A stretch of 50,045 nucleotides of DNA. Origin: Albimonas sp041685625. GTDB lineage: Bacteria; Pseudomonadota; Alphaproteobacteria; Rhodobacterales; Rhodobacteraceae. Position numbers and translations under genes: made by a program. The notes beneath the pieces are model-generated. The model made no database searches and was not told the origin of the DNA. It worked only from the letters and a program-made list of their open reading frames with translations. The stretch is from positions 1 through 50,045 of the forward strand of contig JAWLFJ010000014.1 in NCBI GenBank assembly GCA_041685625.1, written 5' to 3'. Positions 41,419 to 50,045 of this stretch are shown here, one piece after another (positions within the stretch are counted from its first letter, which is position 1; each line of letters opens with the position of its first letter).

Positions 41419-41751
41419 ATGAAGCGCGTCCCCACAGCCATCGCCGCAGCCGCCTTCGTCATCTGGGCGGCTCCCGCCGTCGCATCGGATCTCGTGGTCC
41501 TCGAGAGCAACGTCGGCGCCCTCGCGCCCGGCTCCGTGGTGCCCGCGGACCAGGAGGTCCAGCTCGACGGCGAGGCCCGCCTGGTGATGATCGCGGCCGA
41601 CGGCACCACCCGCTCGGTCACGGGTCCCTACGACGGCCCGCTCGGCCGCGCCGGCGCCGACGCGCCGGGCGTGGTGGAGCGCCTGACGACGGGGCGCGAG
41701 GATTCGAACCACGTCGTCGGCGCGATACGGGCGCCGTCCTGGGATCAGTGA
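41419..41751 (+). CDS. Small exported protein next to TPS genes, unknown
   Basis: The 110-residue protein has a clear signal peptide (MKRVPTAIAAAAFVIWAAPAVAS, cleavage after about residue 22). The mature part is about 88 residues with strands (DLVVLESNVGALAPGSVV, EARLVMIAADGTTRSVTGPY) that resemble the FecR-like domain: Gly-rich turns, then V-P-x-D-x-x-V-x-L-x-G-x-A-x-L-x-L-I. The C-terminus is disordered and polar. The ATG follows GGAGG. Its place between a CHASE2 cyclase and a TpsB/TpsA pair suggests a periplasmic accessory or signal. The family is not confidently recognised. Confidence 0.75.
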   Translation: MKRVPTAIAAAAFVIWAAPAVASDLVVLESNVGALAPGSVVPADQEVQLDGEARLVMIAADGTTRSVTGPYDGPLGRAGADAPGVVERLTTGREDSNHVVGAIRAPSWDQ

Positions 41752-41797
41752 CGTCGATCGACCACAGACGAGAAACGGCGGGGCCTCGTCGCGGCGT

Positions 41798-41826
41798 TTG
41801 ACCCCTCGGCAAAGCGAGTGTTAACT
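41798..41826 (+). promoter_or_regulatory. Candidate promoter for tpsB-tpsA
   Basis: TTGACC (41798-41803) and TTAACT (41821-41826) are 17 bases apart, 34 bases before the TTG start of the TpsB gene. The -35 is good (5 of 6 with consensus) and the -10 is poor (3 of 6). The spacing and AT content in an otherwise GC-rich region support it. A start site near 41833 would leave a leader of about 28 bases. Confidence 0.4.
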
Positions 41827-41860
41827 TTCCGTCCGGTAACGGGAAGGAAAGGGCCGGGGG

Positions 41861-43636
41861 TTGGCGAAGGTCCGGGGCGCCGCGCGCGTCGCCGTCATCA
41901 CGATGTGCGCGTCCATCGCGCTCGGCGACGGCGCCTCGGCGCAGCGCGGCGTGCCCGGGATACCGCTCGCCGGCGACGCGGTCCGCGAAGCCTTGGAGCG
42001 TGCCGCGCCGCGGCCGGACGCGCTCGGCCCGGGGCCGGAGATACGCTTCACCGCCCAGACGCCGCCCGCGAACGCCGAGGAGCTGGTCTTCGTGCTGCGC
42101 GGCCTCGAGATCGAGGGCGACAGCGTCTACGGCGCGGCAGGCCTTCGCGAGACCTACGGGGCGCTGCTGGGCGAGGAGGTCAGCCTTGCGGCGCTGTTCG
42201 ATCTCGCCGCGCGCCTGCAGGGCCGCTATCGCGCCGACGGCTACCTCTTCACCCGGGTGCTGGTGCCGGCGCAGCGCATCGAGGACGGGGTCGCGCGGCT
42301 CGAGGTGATCGAGGCGGTGCTGGAGACCGTCGAGATCGAGGAGCCGGCCGAGCCGCTCGGCCCGGTGCGGGCGCTGGCGGAGCGCTACGTCGCGCCGCTG
42401 CGGGGCCTGCGCAATCCGCGGCTGGAGCAGATCGAGCGGGTGCTGCTGCTGCTGGGCGACGTCCCCGGCATCGCCCGCGCGGCCGCGGTGCCGAAGCTGG
42501 GCGACGAGGGGCGCGGGGCGGTCGACCTCTTCATCAACGTGGAGCGCGACGTGTTCGACGTGACGGCCTTCGCCGACAACCGGCAGTCCCCGATCATCGG
42601 CGACGGGCTGGTGGGCCTCGTGGTCGGCTTCAACGCGTGGTCGCCGCAGGGCGACAGCACGGCGCTGTCGCTGTTCAACTCGGTCGGCTTCGACGAGTGG
42701 GGGCCCGAGAGCTTCCGCGAGCGCAACACGCTGCAGGCGGATCACGTCACCTTCATCGGCGGCCAAGGCGCCAGCCTCGCGCTGCGCGGGCTGGTCTCGC
42801 AGAGCGAGCCGGGCGACGTGGTGGCCGATTTCGACATCTCGGGCGAACAGGTGGAGTTCGAGGCGACGCTGCGCTGGCCGGCGCTGCGCACGCGGCCGCT
42901 CAGTCTCGCGCTCTACGGCGGTTTCGGCTGGTTCGACGTGCGCTCGGTCACGCCGGCGGCGTCGACGGGCGCGACGCCGGCCGGCGTGCCGAGGCCGACG
43001 CGCGACCTCGTGGTCGACGACCGGCTTCGGGTGATCTACGCCGGCGTCGAGGGGCTGCAGCGCGACGCCTGGGGCTTCACGGAGGGGCTTCTGGAGCTGC
43101 GCGGCGGCCTCGACGTGATGAACGCGACCCCCGACTCGAGCGACGAGCTCTCCCGCCAGGACGGCTCGGCGAGCTTCTTCGCGATCCGCGGGGAGGTGGA
43201 GCGGACGCTTTCTCTGCCGGCGGGCTTCTCGCTCTGGGGCAAGACCTGGGGGCAGTGGGCGGACCAGCCGCTGCTGTCGACCGAGGAGTTCTCGATCGGC
43301 GGGCCGGAGCTGGGCCGCGCGTTCCACCCCTCCGAGGCGAGCGGGGACCTCGGCGCCGGCGTCGCGGCGGAGCTGCGCGTGGGCGACACGGCGAACGTCC
43401 GGGACCTGCGCGTGCCCTTCGAGGTCTACGGCTTCGCGGACCTCGCCGAGGTGCGCAATCTGCGCGGCGGCGCGCCGGTGCATTACGCGCTGGTCTCGGG
43501 CGGCATGGGCGTGCGCGCGCAGCTGTTCGGAAACACGGCGCTGAACTTCGAGGCGGCGAAGCCGCTGAACAAGCCCCTGCTCTACGATCAGAGCGACGCC
43601 TGGCGTTTCCTGTTCAGCGCGACGAGGGAATTCTGA
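41861..43636 (+). CDS. TpsB outer-membrane transporter (ShlB/FhaC/HecB type)
   Basis: The 591-residue protein exports the adjacent TpsA. A TTG start with a signal peptide (about 1-27, AVITMCASIALGDGASAQ) is preferred; ATG 41903 would remove half of it. The first POTRA domain lies at about 75-153 and includes YRADGYLFTRVLVPAQRIEDG, a strong TpsB motif. A second one follows at about 155-230 (EIEEPAEPLGPV...LLLLGDVPGIARAAAVPK). The rest is a beta-barrel, with FADNRQSPIIGDGLVGLVVGF near its start, and it ends in Phe (LFSATREF), the outer-membrane insertion signal. Its stop overlaps the TpsA start (TGATG). Confidence 0.93.
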   Translation: MAKVRGAARVAVITMCASIALGDGASAQRGVPGIPLAGDAVREALERAAPRPDALGPGPEIRFTAQTPPANAEELVFVLRGLEIEGDSVYGAAGLRETYGALLGEEVSLAALFDLAARLQGRYRADGYLFTRVLVPAQRIEDGVARLEVIEAVLETVEIEEPAEPLGPVRALAERYVAPLRGLRNPRLEQIERVLLLLGDVPGIARAAAVPKLGDEGRGAVDLFINVERDVFDVTAFADNRQSPIIGDGLVGLVVGFNAWSPQGDSTALSLFNSVGFDEWGPESFRERNTLQADHVTFIGGQGASLALRGLVSQSEPGDVVADFDISGEQVEFEATLRWPALRTRPLSLALYGGFGWFDVRSVTPAASTGATPAGVPRPTRDLVVDDRLRVIYAGVEGLQRDAWGFTEGLLELRGGLDVMNATPDSSDELSRQDGSASFFAIRGEVERTLSLPAGFSLWGKTWGQWADQPLLSTEEFSIGGPELGRAFHPSEASGDLGAGVAAELRVGDTANVRDLRVPFEVYGFADLAEVRNLRGGAPVHYALVSGGMGVRAQLFGNTALNFEAAKPLNKPLLYDQSDAWRFLFSATREF

Positions 43637-46600
43637 TGGCGCGGCGGCGGGGAGTCGGGCGGCTTGCGGGCGGCGCGGCGACGGCGCTGGCGCTGGCGGC
43701 GCTTTCGGGCGGGCCGGCGGCGGCGGAGCCGCGCGGCGGCGCGGTCGTGGCCGGCGAGGCCGCCATCGAGACGCGGGGCGGGACCACGACGATCCGCCAG
43801 GGCGGCAGGCGCGTGGTCATCGACTGGGAGAGCTTCGACATCGACGCCGACGAGGCGGTGCGCTTCGTGCAGCCCTCGCGCGACGCGGTGGCGCTGAACC
43901 GGGTGCTGGACGGGCTGCCGACGCATATCCGCGGGCGGCTGCTGGCGAACGGCAACGTCTGGCTGGTGAACCCCTCGGGCGTCTATTTCCACGCCGGCTC
44001 GGTGGTCGACGTCGGCGGGCTGATCGCGACGACGGCGGACATCGGGAACGATCGGTTCATGGCCGGGGGAGGGCGCTTCGACCGGCCGGGCGACCCGGAC
44101 GCGAGGATCGTCAACGAGGGGCGGATCACCTTCGCCGAGGCGGGGCTGGCGGGGTTCGTCGCGCCGCATGTCGAGAACCGCGGCGTGATCGAGGGCCGGC
44201 TCGGGCGCATCGTGATGGCCGGGCGCGAGGGCTTCTCGGTCGAGGTCTCGGGCGACGGGCTGTTCGAGATCGACGTGGAGGACGCGGCGCCGGGCCTCTC
44301 GAGCCGGGTGGAGAACCTCGGCCGCCTCGCGGCCGAGGGGGGGACCGTGGTGCTGACCGCCTCGGCGGTGCGGGACGCCGTGGCGGCGGCCGTGCATGCA
44401 GGGGGCGTGATCGAGGCGACGCGGGCGCGGCGCGCCGACGACGGGGCGATCGTGCTCGACGCCGGGGACGGCCGGCTGGAGATCGCGGGCGAGATCTCGG
44501 CGCGGGGGACGGGCGAGGCCCGCGGCGGGCGGATCGACGCGACGGGGCGGGCGGTGGACGTCGCCGCGGGGGCGCGGCTCGACGCTTCGGGCGAGGCGGG
44601 CGGCGGGCGCGTGCGCCTCGGCGGGGACGCCGGAGGGCCGGGGGATCTCGTGCCGGCGGAGACGGTCGCGGTGGCGGCCGGGGCGCGCGTGGCGGCGGAC
44701 GCGCTCGACGCCGGACCGGGCGGCGAGGTGCTGGTCTGGTCGGAGCGCGCGACCGAGGTCGCGGGCACGCTCTCGGTCCGGGGCGGGCCGGCGGGGGGCG
44801 ACGGCGGCTTCGTCGAGATGTCCTCGGCCGGCGGCGTCGGCTTCTCGGGCCGGGTGGCGCTCGACGCGCCGCTGGGGCGTCCGGGCGCGGTGCGGTTCGA
44901 TCCGGTGGATCTGGTGATCTCCGCCGGCTCCGGCGACCCGGTCGGGGGCGACGTGGCGGCGGGCGATCCGCCGACGACGCTGACCCTCCTCGCGGCCTCG
45001 CTCGAGACGATCGGCGGGGCGGTGACGCTCGAGGCGACGAACGACGTGATCGTCGAGGCGGGCGTTTCGGTGGTGAACCCCGACCCCGCCGCCTCGCTGA
45101 CGCTGCGGGCCGGAGAGGACGTGGTCGTCGCCGGCGCGCTCGACTTCGCGGGCGGCCTGACGCTGGTCGCGGACGGGATCGCGCCGGACGGCGTCGGGGC
45201 GATCCGCATCGCCGGCGATGCGCGCCTCGTCTCGCGCGGCGTCCTCGGGCTCTCGGCCCCGCAGGGGATCGACGGCGCGGGCATGGGCGCGGGCGCGACG
45301 CTGACGCTGGGGGCGCGCGCCGATCTGACCCTGCCGGAGACGACGCTGGCCGGGGCGCTCGACGTCCGCGTCCTCGGCGTCGGGGCGCTGACGCTGGGCG
45401 GCGACCTTGCGGCGGCCTCGGCGCGCCTTGCGGCATGGGACGGGATCTTCGGATCCGGCGGGATCGCGACCTCCGGGGATCTGACGCTCGACGCCTCCCG
45501 GATAGATCCGGTGGACACGCAGACCAGCTTCGCGAACGTGACGCCGACGGGGGCGCTCTCGGTCGGGGGGCGCCTCTCGGCCGTGGGCGACACGGTCGCG
45601 CTGCGCGCGACGGGCGATCTGCGCCTCGAAGACGCCTTCGGGCGCACGGCGCTCGAGATCGCGGCCGGCGGCGCGCTGACCGCGGCGCGGATCGCCTCCG
45701 ACAACGCCTTCGGCGCGGTCTCGACCGGGCGCGTCCTGCTGACGGCGGGGGACGACGTCGCCGTCTCCGACCTCAGGGCCGGCGCCCTGACCGTGGGCGG
45801 CCCGGGCTCGACCTCGACGGCGGCGACGCCGCTGCCGGGGAACCTCCGGCTGGAACGCGCGGTCGTCGGCGGACCCGTGCGGCTCCGGGCCGACGGCGCG
45901 GCGACGCTGGAGGACGTCTCGGCCCGCGCCGGTCTTCTGGAGGTCGGCGGCGACGCGCTGATCCGGCGCGCCATCCATGACGGGACGCTGAGCCTGACGG
46001 TCGGCGGCGCGGCGACGCTGGACGGGCTCCGCGCCGACGGGCTGACGGCGACGGCCGCCTCGCTGGCGCTGGCGCAGGTGGCGACGGGCACGCTGGCGGC
46101 GACGGCCACGACGGGCTCCGTCGTCGTCGCGCCGGAGGTGGCGTCGGGCGACCTGGCGGGCGGCTTCACGATCGTCGCGGCGCCGCCGGAACTGCCGCGG
46201 ACCTTCGCCGGCGACGCCCCGCTGCTGTCCCCCTCGGTCTCCGGCGCCGCGATCGGCGCGCTGCTGCAGGTGACGGGCGACGCCGTGCTCGCGGCCGCCG
46301 GCGACGTGACGCTGACGCCCGGTCCGGTGGCGGGCGTGGAGAAGGCGATCGTGCTGCCGCGCCTCGAGGCGCAGGCGCGCGGAACGGTCTCGGGCCGGAT
46401 CGCGGGCGACCTCGCGCTCGGTCCGGTCGAGGCGGCGGGCGTCGATCTGACCAGCGACGGCGCGTTGACCCAGACCGGGCTTCTGAACGCGAGCGGCGCC
46501 GCGCGTCTGACGGGGGCGGACGCCCTCACGCTGGGTCCGATCGTGGCGGGCTCGCTCACGGCCGAAAGCGACGGGACGATCGGGCAGACGGCGGCGCTTT

Positions 46601-49600
46601 CGGTGACCGGCGCGACGCAGGTCTCGACGCCCGACGTGGTTTCGCTGACGCAGGACAACGTCTTCGGCGGTCCGGTGGCGCTTTCGGCCGCCTCCGCCAC
46701 GATCGCCGCGGCCGGGCCGCTGCATCTCGACGACGTGCAGATCGTCGGCGATCTCTTTGCGGTCTCCGGCCCCGGTGCGGTCGCGACGACGCTCGACGGC
46801 GCGACCTTCGAGACGGCGCTGCGGCTCGAGCGGGCGCGGATCGGCGGCGACGCGCAGCTGGCGGCGCCGGGGGGCGTCGCGCTCTCGGATCTCGAGGCGG
46901 GCTCGGTCACGGTCGGCGGGCTCGGCTCGGTTCCCGGGGCGCCGACGGCGGCGCCGGGGGACGTGGCGGTGCATCGCGCCGTGCTCGACGCGCTGACCGT
47001 CGCGGCGGGCGGCGCGGCCGGCGGGATCGGCGGCGTGCGGATCTCGGACGCGATGCTGGCGGGCGATCTGAGCGTCGCCGGCGCCCCGCGCGTGGGGCTT
47101 TCGGGCGTGACGCTGGGGCGCGACGCGGCGTTCGAGCCGGGCGCGGCGCCGGACGGGCTGTCGCTCGAGCGGGTGGCGACGCGCGGCGACCTCGCGCTCG
47201 ACGTCGCGGGCGACGTCTCGCTGGCGCTGGTGGACGTGCGGGCGGGCCTCGCGACGCCGGGCGGGCTTTCGATCCGCACGCCGGGCGACGTGCTGAAGCG
47301 GCCCGACGCCGACACGGATTTCGCCGCGGACGGGCGCTTCACGCTCGATCTCGGCGCGGCCGGAACGCGCGAGGTCGCGGCGCCGGGGCCGAGCGGGGAC
47401 CTGCTGGGCGTGGCTGGGGCGACGACGATCGCGGCGGGCGGCGCGATCCTGCTGCCGACGGCGGAGGACGGCGCCGGCGGACGGCGTCTGCGGCTCGCGG
47501 GGCCGCTGAGCTTCGAGGCGGCGGGCGACGCCGTGCTCTCGGGCGCGGGGCCGCTCGCGATCGCGGCCGGCACGGTCGGGGGCGACGCGGCCCTCGGCGC
47601 GGCCGGGGCGGGCGAGGGGCTGACCCAGAGCGGCGCGCTGAGCGTCGCCGGGGCGCTGACGCTGACGGTGGAGGGCGACGCCGCGCTCGGGCGGGCGGAC
47701 AACGCCTTCGCCTCCGTCTCCGGCGATGTCGCGGGACGGCTGACGCTGCGCGACGCCGACGGGTTCGCCGTGAGCGACGCGCGGCTCGGCGGGCTCGGGA
47801 TCGCCGGGCAGGGCGGGGCGACGCCGCTTCGCGACGTGGCGGCGACGGGCGACGTCTCGGTCTCGGCGGACGCCGTTTCGGCCGAGCGGGTGGCCGCGGG
47901 CGGGGCGCTGACGCTGGTCTCGGGCGGCGGCTTCGCGGCCTCGGACCTGGTGTCGGGCGGGACGGCGACGCTGCGGGCGGACGGGGATCTCTCGGCGCTG
48001 CGCTTCGATTTCGGGACCTTGGCGGCCGAGACCACCGGCGCGCTGGCGCTGTCCGACGGCGCGGCGGGCGGCGCCGCGACGCTCGGCGCGGGCTCGTCGG
48101 CGGCGCTTTCGGGCGTGCGGTTCGCGGACGCGACGCTCTCGGCGACGGAGGTGACGCTGACGGGCGTCTCCGCGGCGTCGCTGGCGGCGAGCGCGACCGC
48201 GGGCGACGTGACGCTGGCGGGCGTCGCGGCCGGCGGGACGCTCACGCTGCGCGCCTCGGGCGAGGTGCGCGGCGCCCCGGCGCCGGCGGAGATCGCGGCG
48301 GTCACGGTCGCGGGGGCGCGGGCGGCGACGGTGGGGGTGGCGACCGGGCCGCGCCTCGGCGATCCCGCCGGCGGCCTGACGGCGGATCTGCCGGCCGAGG
48401 GCGGGCGGGTCCTGACGGCGGAGGCGCTGGCGCATCTCGCGGCCGCGGGCGGCGCGGCGCGGATCGAGGCCGGCGGCGGGGTGGCGCTCGGGACCGAGCC
48501 CGGCGGCGCGCGCGTCTCGCGCTTCGGCGGGCCGCTCTCGCTCGAGGCCGGGGCCGACGCGACGGTGCATGCGGCGGGGCCGGTGACGCTCGGTCCGAGC
48601 GCGATCGGCGGGGATCTGGCGCTCCGCAGCGGCGCGGACGGCGCGGCTCCGGGCGGGACGGCCGGCATCGGACAGGTCGGCGACGTCTCGGTGATCGGGC
48701 GGGCCGGGTTCGAGACCGGGGCGCCCGGCGCGCCCGAGGCGGCCCGGGCGGACGTGACGCTGGACCGGCCCGGCAACCGCTTCTCGAACGTGACGGTCAC
48801 GGCGCGGGATCTGACGCTGCGCGACGCGGACGGCTTCGCCCTGGTCGACGGCTCGCTGACGCGGACGCTGAGCGTCGGCGGCGGAACGGCGCAGGCCGGC
48901 GACGTGACGCTGCGCGACCTGAGCGGCTTCGACGCCTCGGTCGAGGTGGCGGGAACGCTGCAGGCGACGACAACGCGGCTGACGGGGCGGGCGACCCTCG
49001 TGGCCGGCGATGCGGCGCTGACCGACGTCGCGGTCGACGCGCTCGCGGTCGCGGCGCGGCGCGACCTGACGGCGGAGCGCCTCGACGGCGCTTCGGCGAC
49101 GCTGACGGCGGGCCGGAACATCGCGCTCGACGATCTGCGCGTGACGGCGACGACGGCGTCGGCCGATGCGGCGCTGTCGCTCTCGGATCTCTCCGGCGCC
49201 GAGGTGGAGGCCGTGGCGGGCGGCGCCGCGACGCTCTCGCGCCTCGCCGTGGCGGGCGCGGTCTCGGTCGCGGCCGGGGGGCCGGCGACGTTGACGGATC
49301 TCGCGGCGGGCGGGCTCGACGCCCGGTCGGACGGGGCGCTGTCGCTGACGCGGATCTCGTCGGGGGCCGCGACGCTGACCGCGGCGACGGGAGCGACCCT
49401 GGAGGACGTGAGCACGGGCACGGGCACGACCGCGCTCGTCGTCGCCGGGGGGGACGCGACGCTGGAACGCACGGCCGCGGGCGACCTGACGGCGACGGTG
49501 GCGGGCGACCTGACGGCGCTGGATCTCGCGGTTCGGTCGCTGGCGGCCGAGGTCGGCGGCGATGCGCGAGGCGAGCGGCTGACGGCGGCCGGCGCGGCGG

Positions 49601-50045
49601 CTCTGACCGCCGGCGGCGCGGCGGAGACGCGGGACCTGGTCGCGGGCGGTCCGCTCTCGCTCTCGGCCGGGACGCGGCTGACGGCGCTGCGGACGGTGGC
49701 CGACGGCGACGCCGCGCTCGCCTCGGGCGAGGGCGCGATCCTGCGGCGCGCGGAGATCGGCGGGACGCTCGCGGCGACGGCCGATCTCGACGGCTCGGCG
49801 GGCGGCGAGGCGCTGAGGCTGCGCGAGGTGCGGGCCGGCGCGCTGACGGCGGAGACCGGCGGAACGCAGGATCTCGACGCCGTCGCGGTGGCGGGGGCGA
49901 CCTCGCTGCTGGCGCGAGACGGCGCGATCCGGCTCGGCGCCGTCGAGACCGGCGGGACGTTGAAGGCGGTGGCGCTGTCGGGCGCGATCGTCACGCAGCC
50001 GGGCTCGGCGCGGGCGCCGGCGTTCGTCGCGGCCGGGGCGGCGGC
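43636..50045 (+). CDS. TpsA filamentous-haemagglutinin-type exoprotein, 3' end outside the window
   Basis: The frame stays open from ATG 43636 to the window end: more than 2136 residues. It begins with a signal peptide (about 1-30, ending PAAAEP). The TPS secretion domain follows: ETRGGTTTIRQGG, then VVIDWESFDIDADEAVRFVQPS, VALNRVLDGLPTHIRGRLL and LVNPSGVYFHAG (NPSG at 112-115), the classic Haemagg_act order. The remainder is a repetitive Ala/Gly/Asp/Thr-rich beta helix with no cysteine seen. Four longer modules recur at about residues 689, 1007, 1355 and 1713 (motif D/G-N-x-F-x-x-V). It is the partner of the TpsB above, likely an adhesin or surface filament. Confidence 0.9.
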   Translation, partial: MARRRGVGRLAGGAATALALAALSGGPAAAEPRGGAVVAGEAAIETRGGTTTIRQGGRRVVIDWESFDIDADEAVRFVQPSRDAVALNRVLDGLPTHIRGRLLANGNVWLVNPSGVYFHAGSVVDVGGLIATTADIGNDRFMAGGGRFDRPGDPDARIVNEGRITFAEAGLAGFVAPHVENRGVIEGRLGRIVMAGREGFSVEVSGDGLFEIDVEDAAPGLSSRVENLGRLAAEGGTVVLTASAVRDAVAAAVHAGGVIEATRARRADDGAIVLDAGDGRLEIAGEISARGTGEARGGRIDATGRAVDVAAGARLDASGEAGGGRVRLGGDAGGPGDLVPAETVAVAAGARVAADALDAGPGGEVLVWSERATEVAGTLSVRGGPAGGDGGFVEMSSAGGVGFSGRVALDAPLGRPGAVRFDPVDLVISAGSGDPVGGDVAAGDPPTTLTLLAASLETIGGAVTLEATNDVIVEAGVSVVNPDPAASLTLRAGEDVVVAGALDFAGGLTLVADGIAPDGVGAIRIAGDARLVSRGVLGLSAPQGIDGAGMGAGATLTLGARADLTLPETTLAGALDVRVLGVGALTLGGDLAAASARLAAWDGIFGSGGIATSGDLTLDASRIDPVDTQTSFANVTPTGALSVGGRLSAVGDTVALRATGDLRLEDAFGRTALEIAAGGALTAARIASDNAFGAVSTGRVLLTAGDDVAVSDLRAGALTVGGPGSTSTAATPLPGNLRLERAVVGGPVRLRADGAATLEDVSARAGLLEVGGDALIRRAIHDGTLSLTVGGAATLDGLRADGLTATAASLALAQVATGTLAATATTGSVVVAPEVASGDLAGGFTIVAAPPELPRTFAGDAPLLSPSVSGAAIGALLQVTGDAVLAAAGDVTLTPGPVAGVEKAIVLPRLEAQARGTVSGRIAGDLALGPVEAAGVDLTSDGALTQTGLLNASGAARLTGADALTLGPIVAGSLTAESDGTIGQTAALSVTGATQVSTPDVVSLTQDNVFGGPVALSAASATIAAAGPLHLDDVQIVGDLFAVSGPGAVATTLDGATFETALRLERARIGGDAQLAAPGGVALSDLEAGSVTVGGLGSVPGAPTAAPGDVAVHRAVLDALTVAAGGAAGGIGGVRISDAMLAGDLSVAGAPRVGLSGVTLGRDAAFEPGAAPDGLSLERVATRGDLALDVAGDVSLALVDVRAGLATPGGLSIRTPGDVLKRPDADTDFAADGRFTLDLGAAGTREVAAPGPSGDLLGVAGATTIAAGGAILLPTAEDGAGGRRLRLAGPLSFEAAGDAVLSGAGPLAIAAGTVGGDAALGAAGAGEGLTQSGALSVAGALTLTVEGDAALGRADNAFASVSGDVAGRLTLRDADGFAVSDARLGGLGIAGQGGATPLRDVAATGDVSVSADAVSAERVAAGGALTLVSGGGFAASDLVSGGTATLRADGDLSALRFDFGTLAAETTGALALSDGAAGGAATLGAGSSAALSGVRFADATLSATEVTLTGVSAASLAASATAGDVTLAGVAAGGTLTLRASGEVRGAPAPAEIAAVTVAGARAATVGVATGPRLGDPAGGLTADLPAEGGRVLTAEALAHLAAAGGAARIEAGGGVALGTEPGGARVSRFGGPLSLEAGADATVHAAGPVTLGPSAIGGDLALRSGADGAAPGGTAGIGQVGDVSVIGRAGFETGAPGAPEAARADVTLDRPGNRFSNVTVTARDLTLRDADGFALVDGSLTRTLSVGGGTAQAGDVTLRDLSGFDASVEVAGTLQATTTRLTGRATLVAGDAALTDVAVDALAVAARRDLTAERLDGASATLTAGRNIALDDLRVTATTASADAALSLSDLSGAEVEAVAGGAATLSRLAVAGAVSVAAGGPATLTDLAAGGLDARSDGALSLTRISSGAATLTAATGATLEDVSTGTGTTALVVAGGDATLERTAAGDLTATVAGDLTALDLAVRSLAAEVGGDARGERLTAAGAAALTAGGAAETRDLVAGGPLSLSAGTRLTALRTVADGDAALASGEGAILRRAEIGGTLAATADLDGSAGGEALRLREVRAGALTAETGGTQDLDAVAVAGATSLLARDGAIRLGAVETGGTLKAVALSGAIVTQPGSARAPAFVAAGAA

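Noticed and set aside
43983..49994. A reading frame of about 2000 codons on the minus strand opposite TpsA
   Set aside because: It is a shadow of very high GC content. The plus-strand frame has a signal peptide, TPS domain and TpsB overlap; the minus-strand product is low-complexity Ser/Pro/Ala with no domain.

Overview
The window is about 50 kb of very GC-rich DNA, coded densely on both strands with no gap above 300 bases. The gene set points to a high-GC alphaproteobacterium of the Rhodobacterales type. The signs are a Rhodobacter-style gene transfer agent (GTA) cluster, a pyruvate dehydrogenase E1-beta with its own lipoyl domain, a Fur/Mur regulator without the CxxC zinc site, and a DksA with almost no zinc ligands. 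I saw no tRNA, rRNA, insertion sequence or CRISPR array.

Region 1 (1-11.3 kb, + strand) is the distal two thirds of a GTA structural cluster. It has the end of a probable prohead protease, the HK97 capsid protein, an extra small beta-rich protein, the head-tail connectors (gp6, gp7, gp8), tail tube (gp9), tail chaperones (gp10, gp10.1), a short tape measure (gp11), baseplate proteins (gp12, gp13), a cell-wall peptidase (gp14), the 1310-residue host-specificity protein (gp15) and a DUF2793 protein. All frames are open and lengths match the family, so the particle genes look intact. A strongly structured spacer follows the capsid gene, and an AT-rich island precedes the tail-tube gene.

Region 2 (11.3-21.2 kb) is housekeeping: a four-cysteine DksA/TraR protein, cysE, pdhA-pdhB-pdhC, an ftsB-like gene, a peptidoglycan-binding membrane protein, eno, a Fur/Mur regulator and mazG. 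Region 3 (21.3-30.4 kb) has an RlmI-like methyltransferase coupled to a PIN-domain gene that is interrupted by an 11-bp tandem repeat. An M48 protease follows, then a VWA protein and its MoxR ATPase separated by three other genes, zinc-poor dksA, a DapA-family aldolase, a decaying MAPEG gene and a small cysteine-rich membrane protein.

Region 4 (30.4-39.1 kb) has leuA preceded by what looks like a leaderless leucine leader peptide with a downstream hairpin. It also has a Baeyer-Villiger-type monooxygenase, a secreted protein of about 19 MORN repeats, nadE, a small membrane protein and gltX.

Region 5 (39.2-50.0 kb, + strand) is a surface-secretion island: a CHASE2 adenylate/guanylate cyclase, a small exported protein, a TpsB outer-membrane transporter, and a TpsA exoprotein of more than 2136 residues that runs off the window. 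A CRP-like palindrome lies between the cyclase and the secretion genes, which suggests, but does not prove, that the cyclase's product controls the exoprotein.
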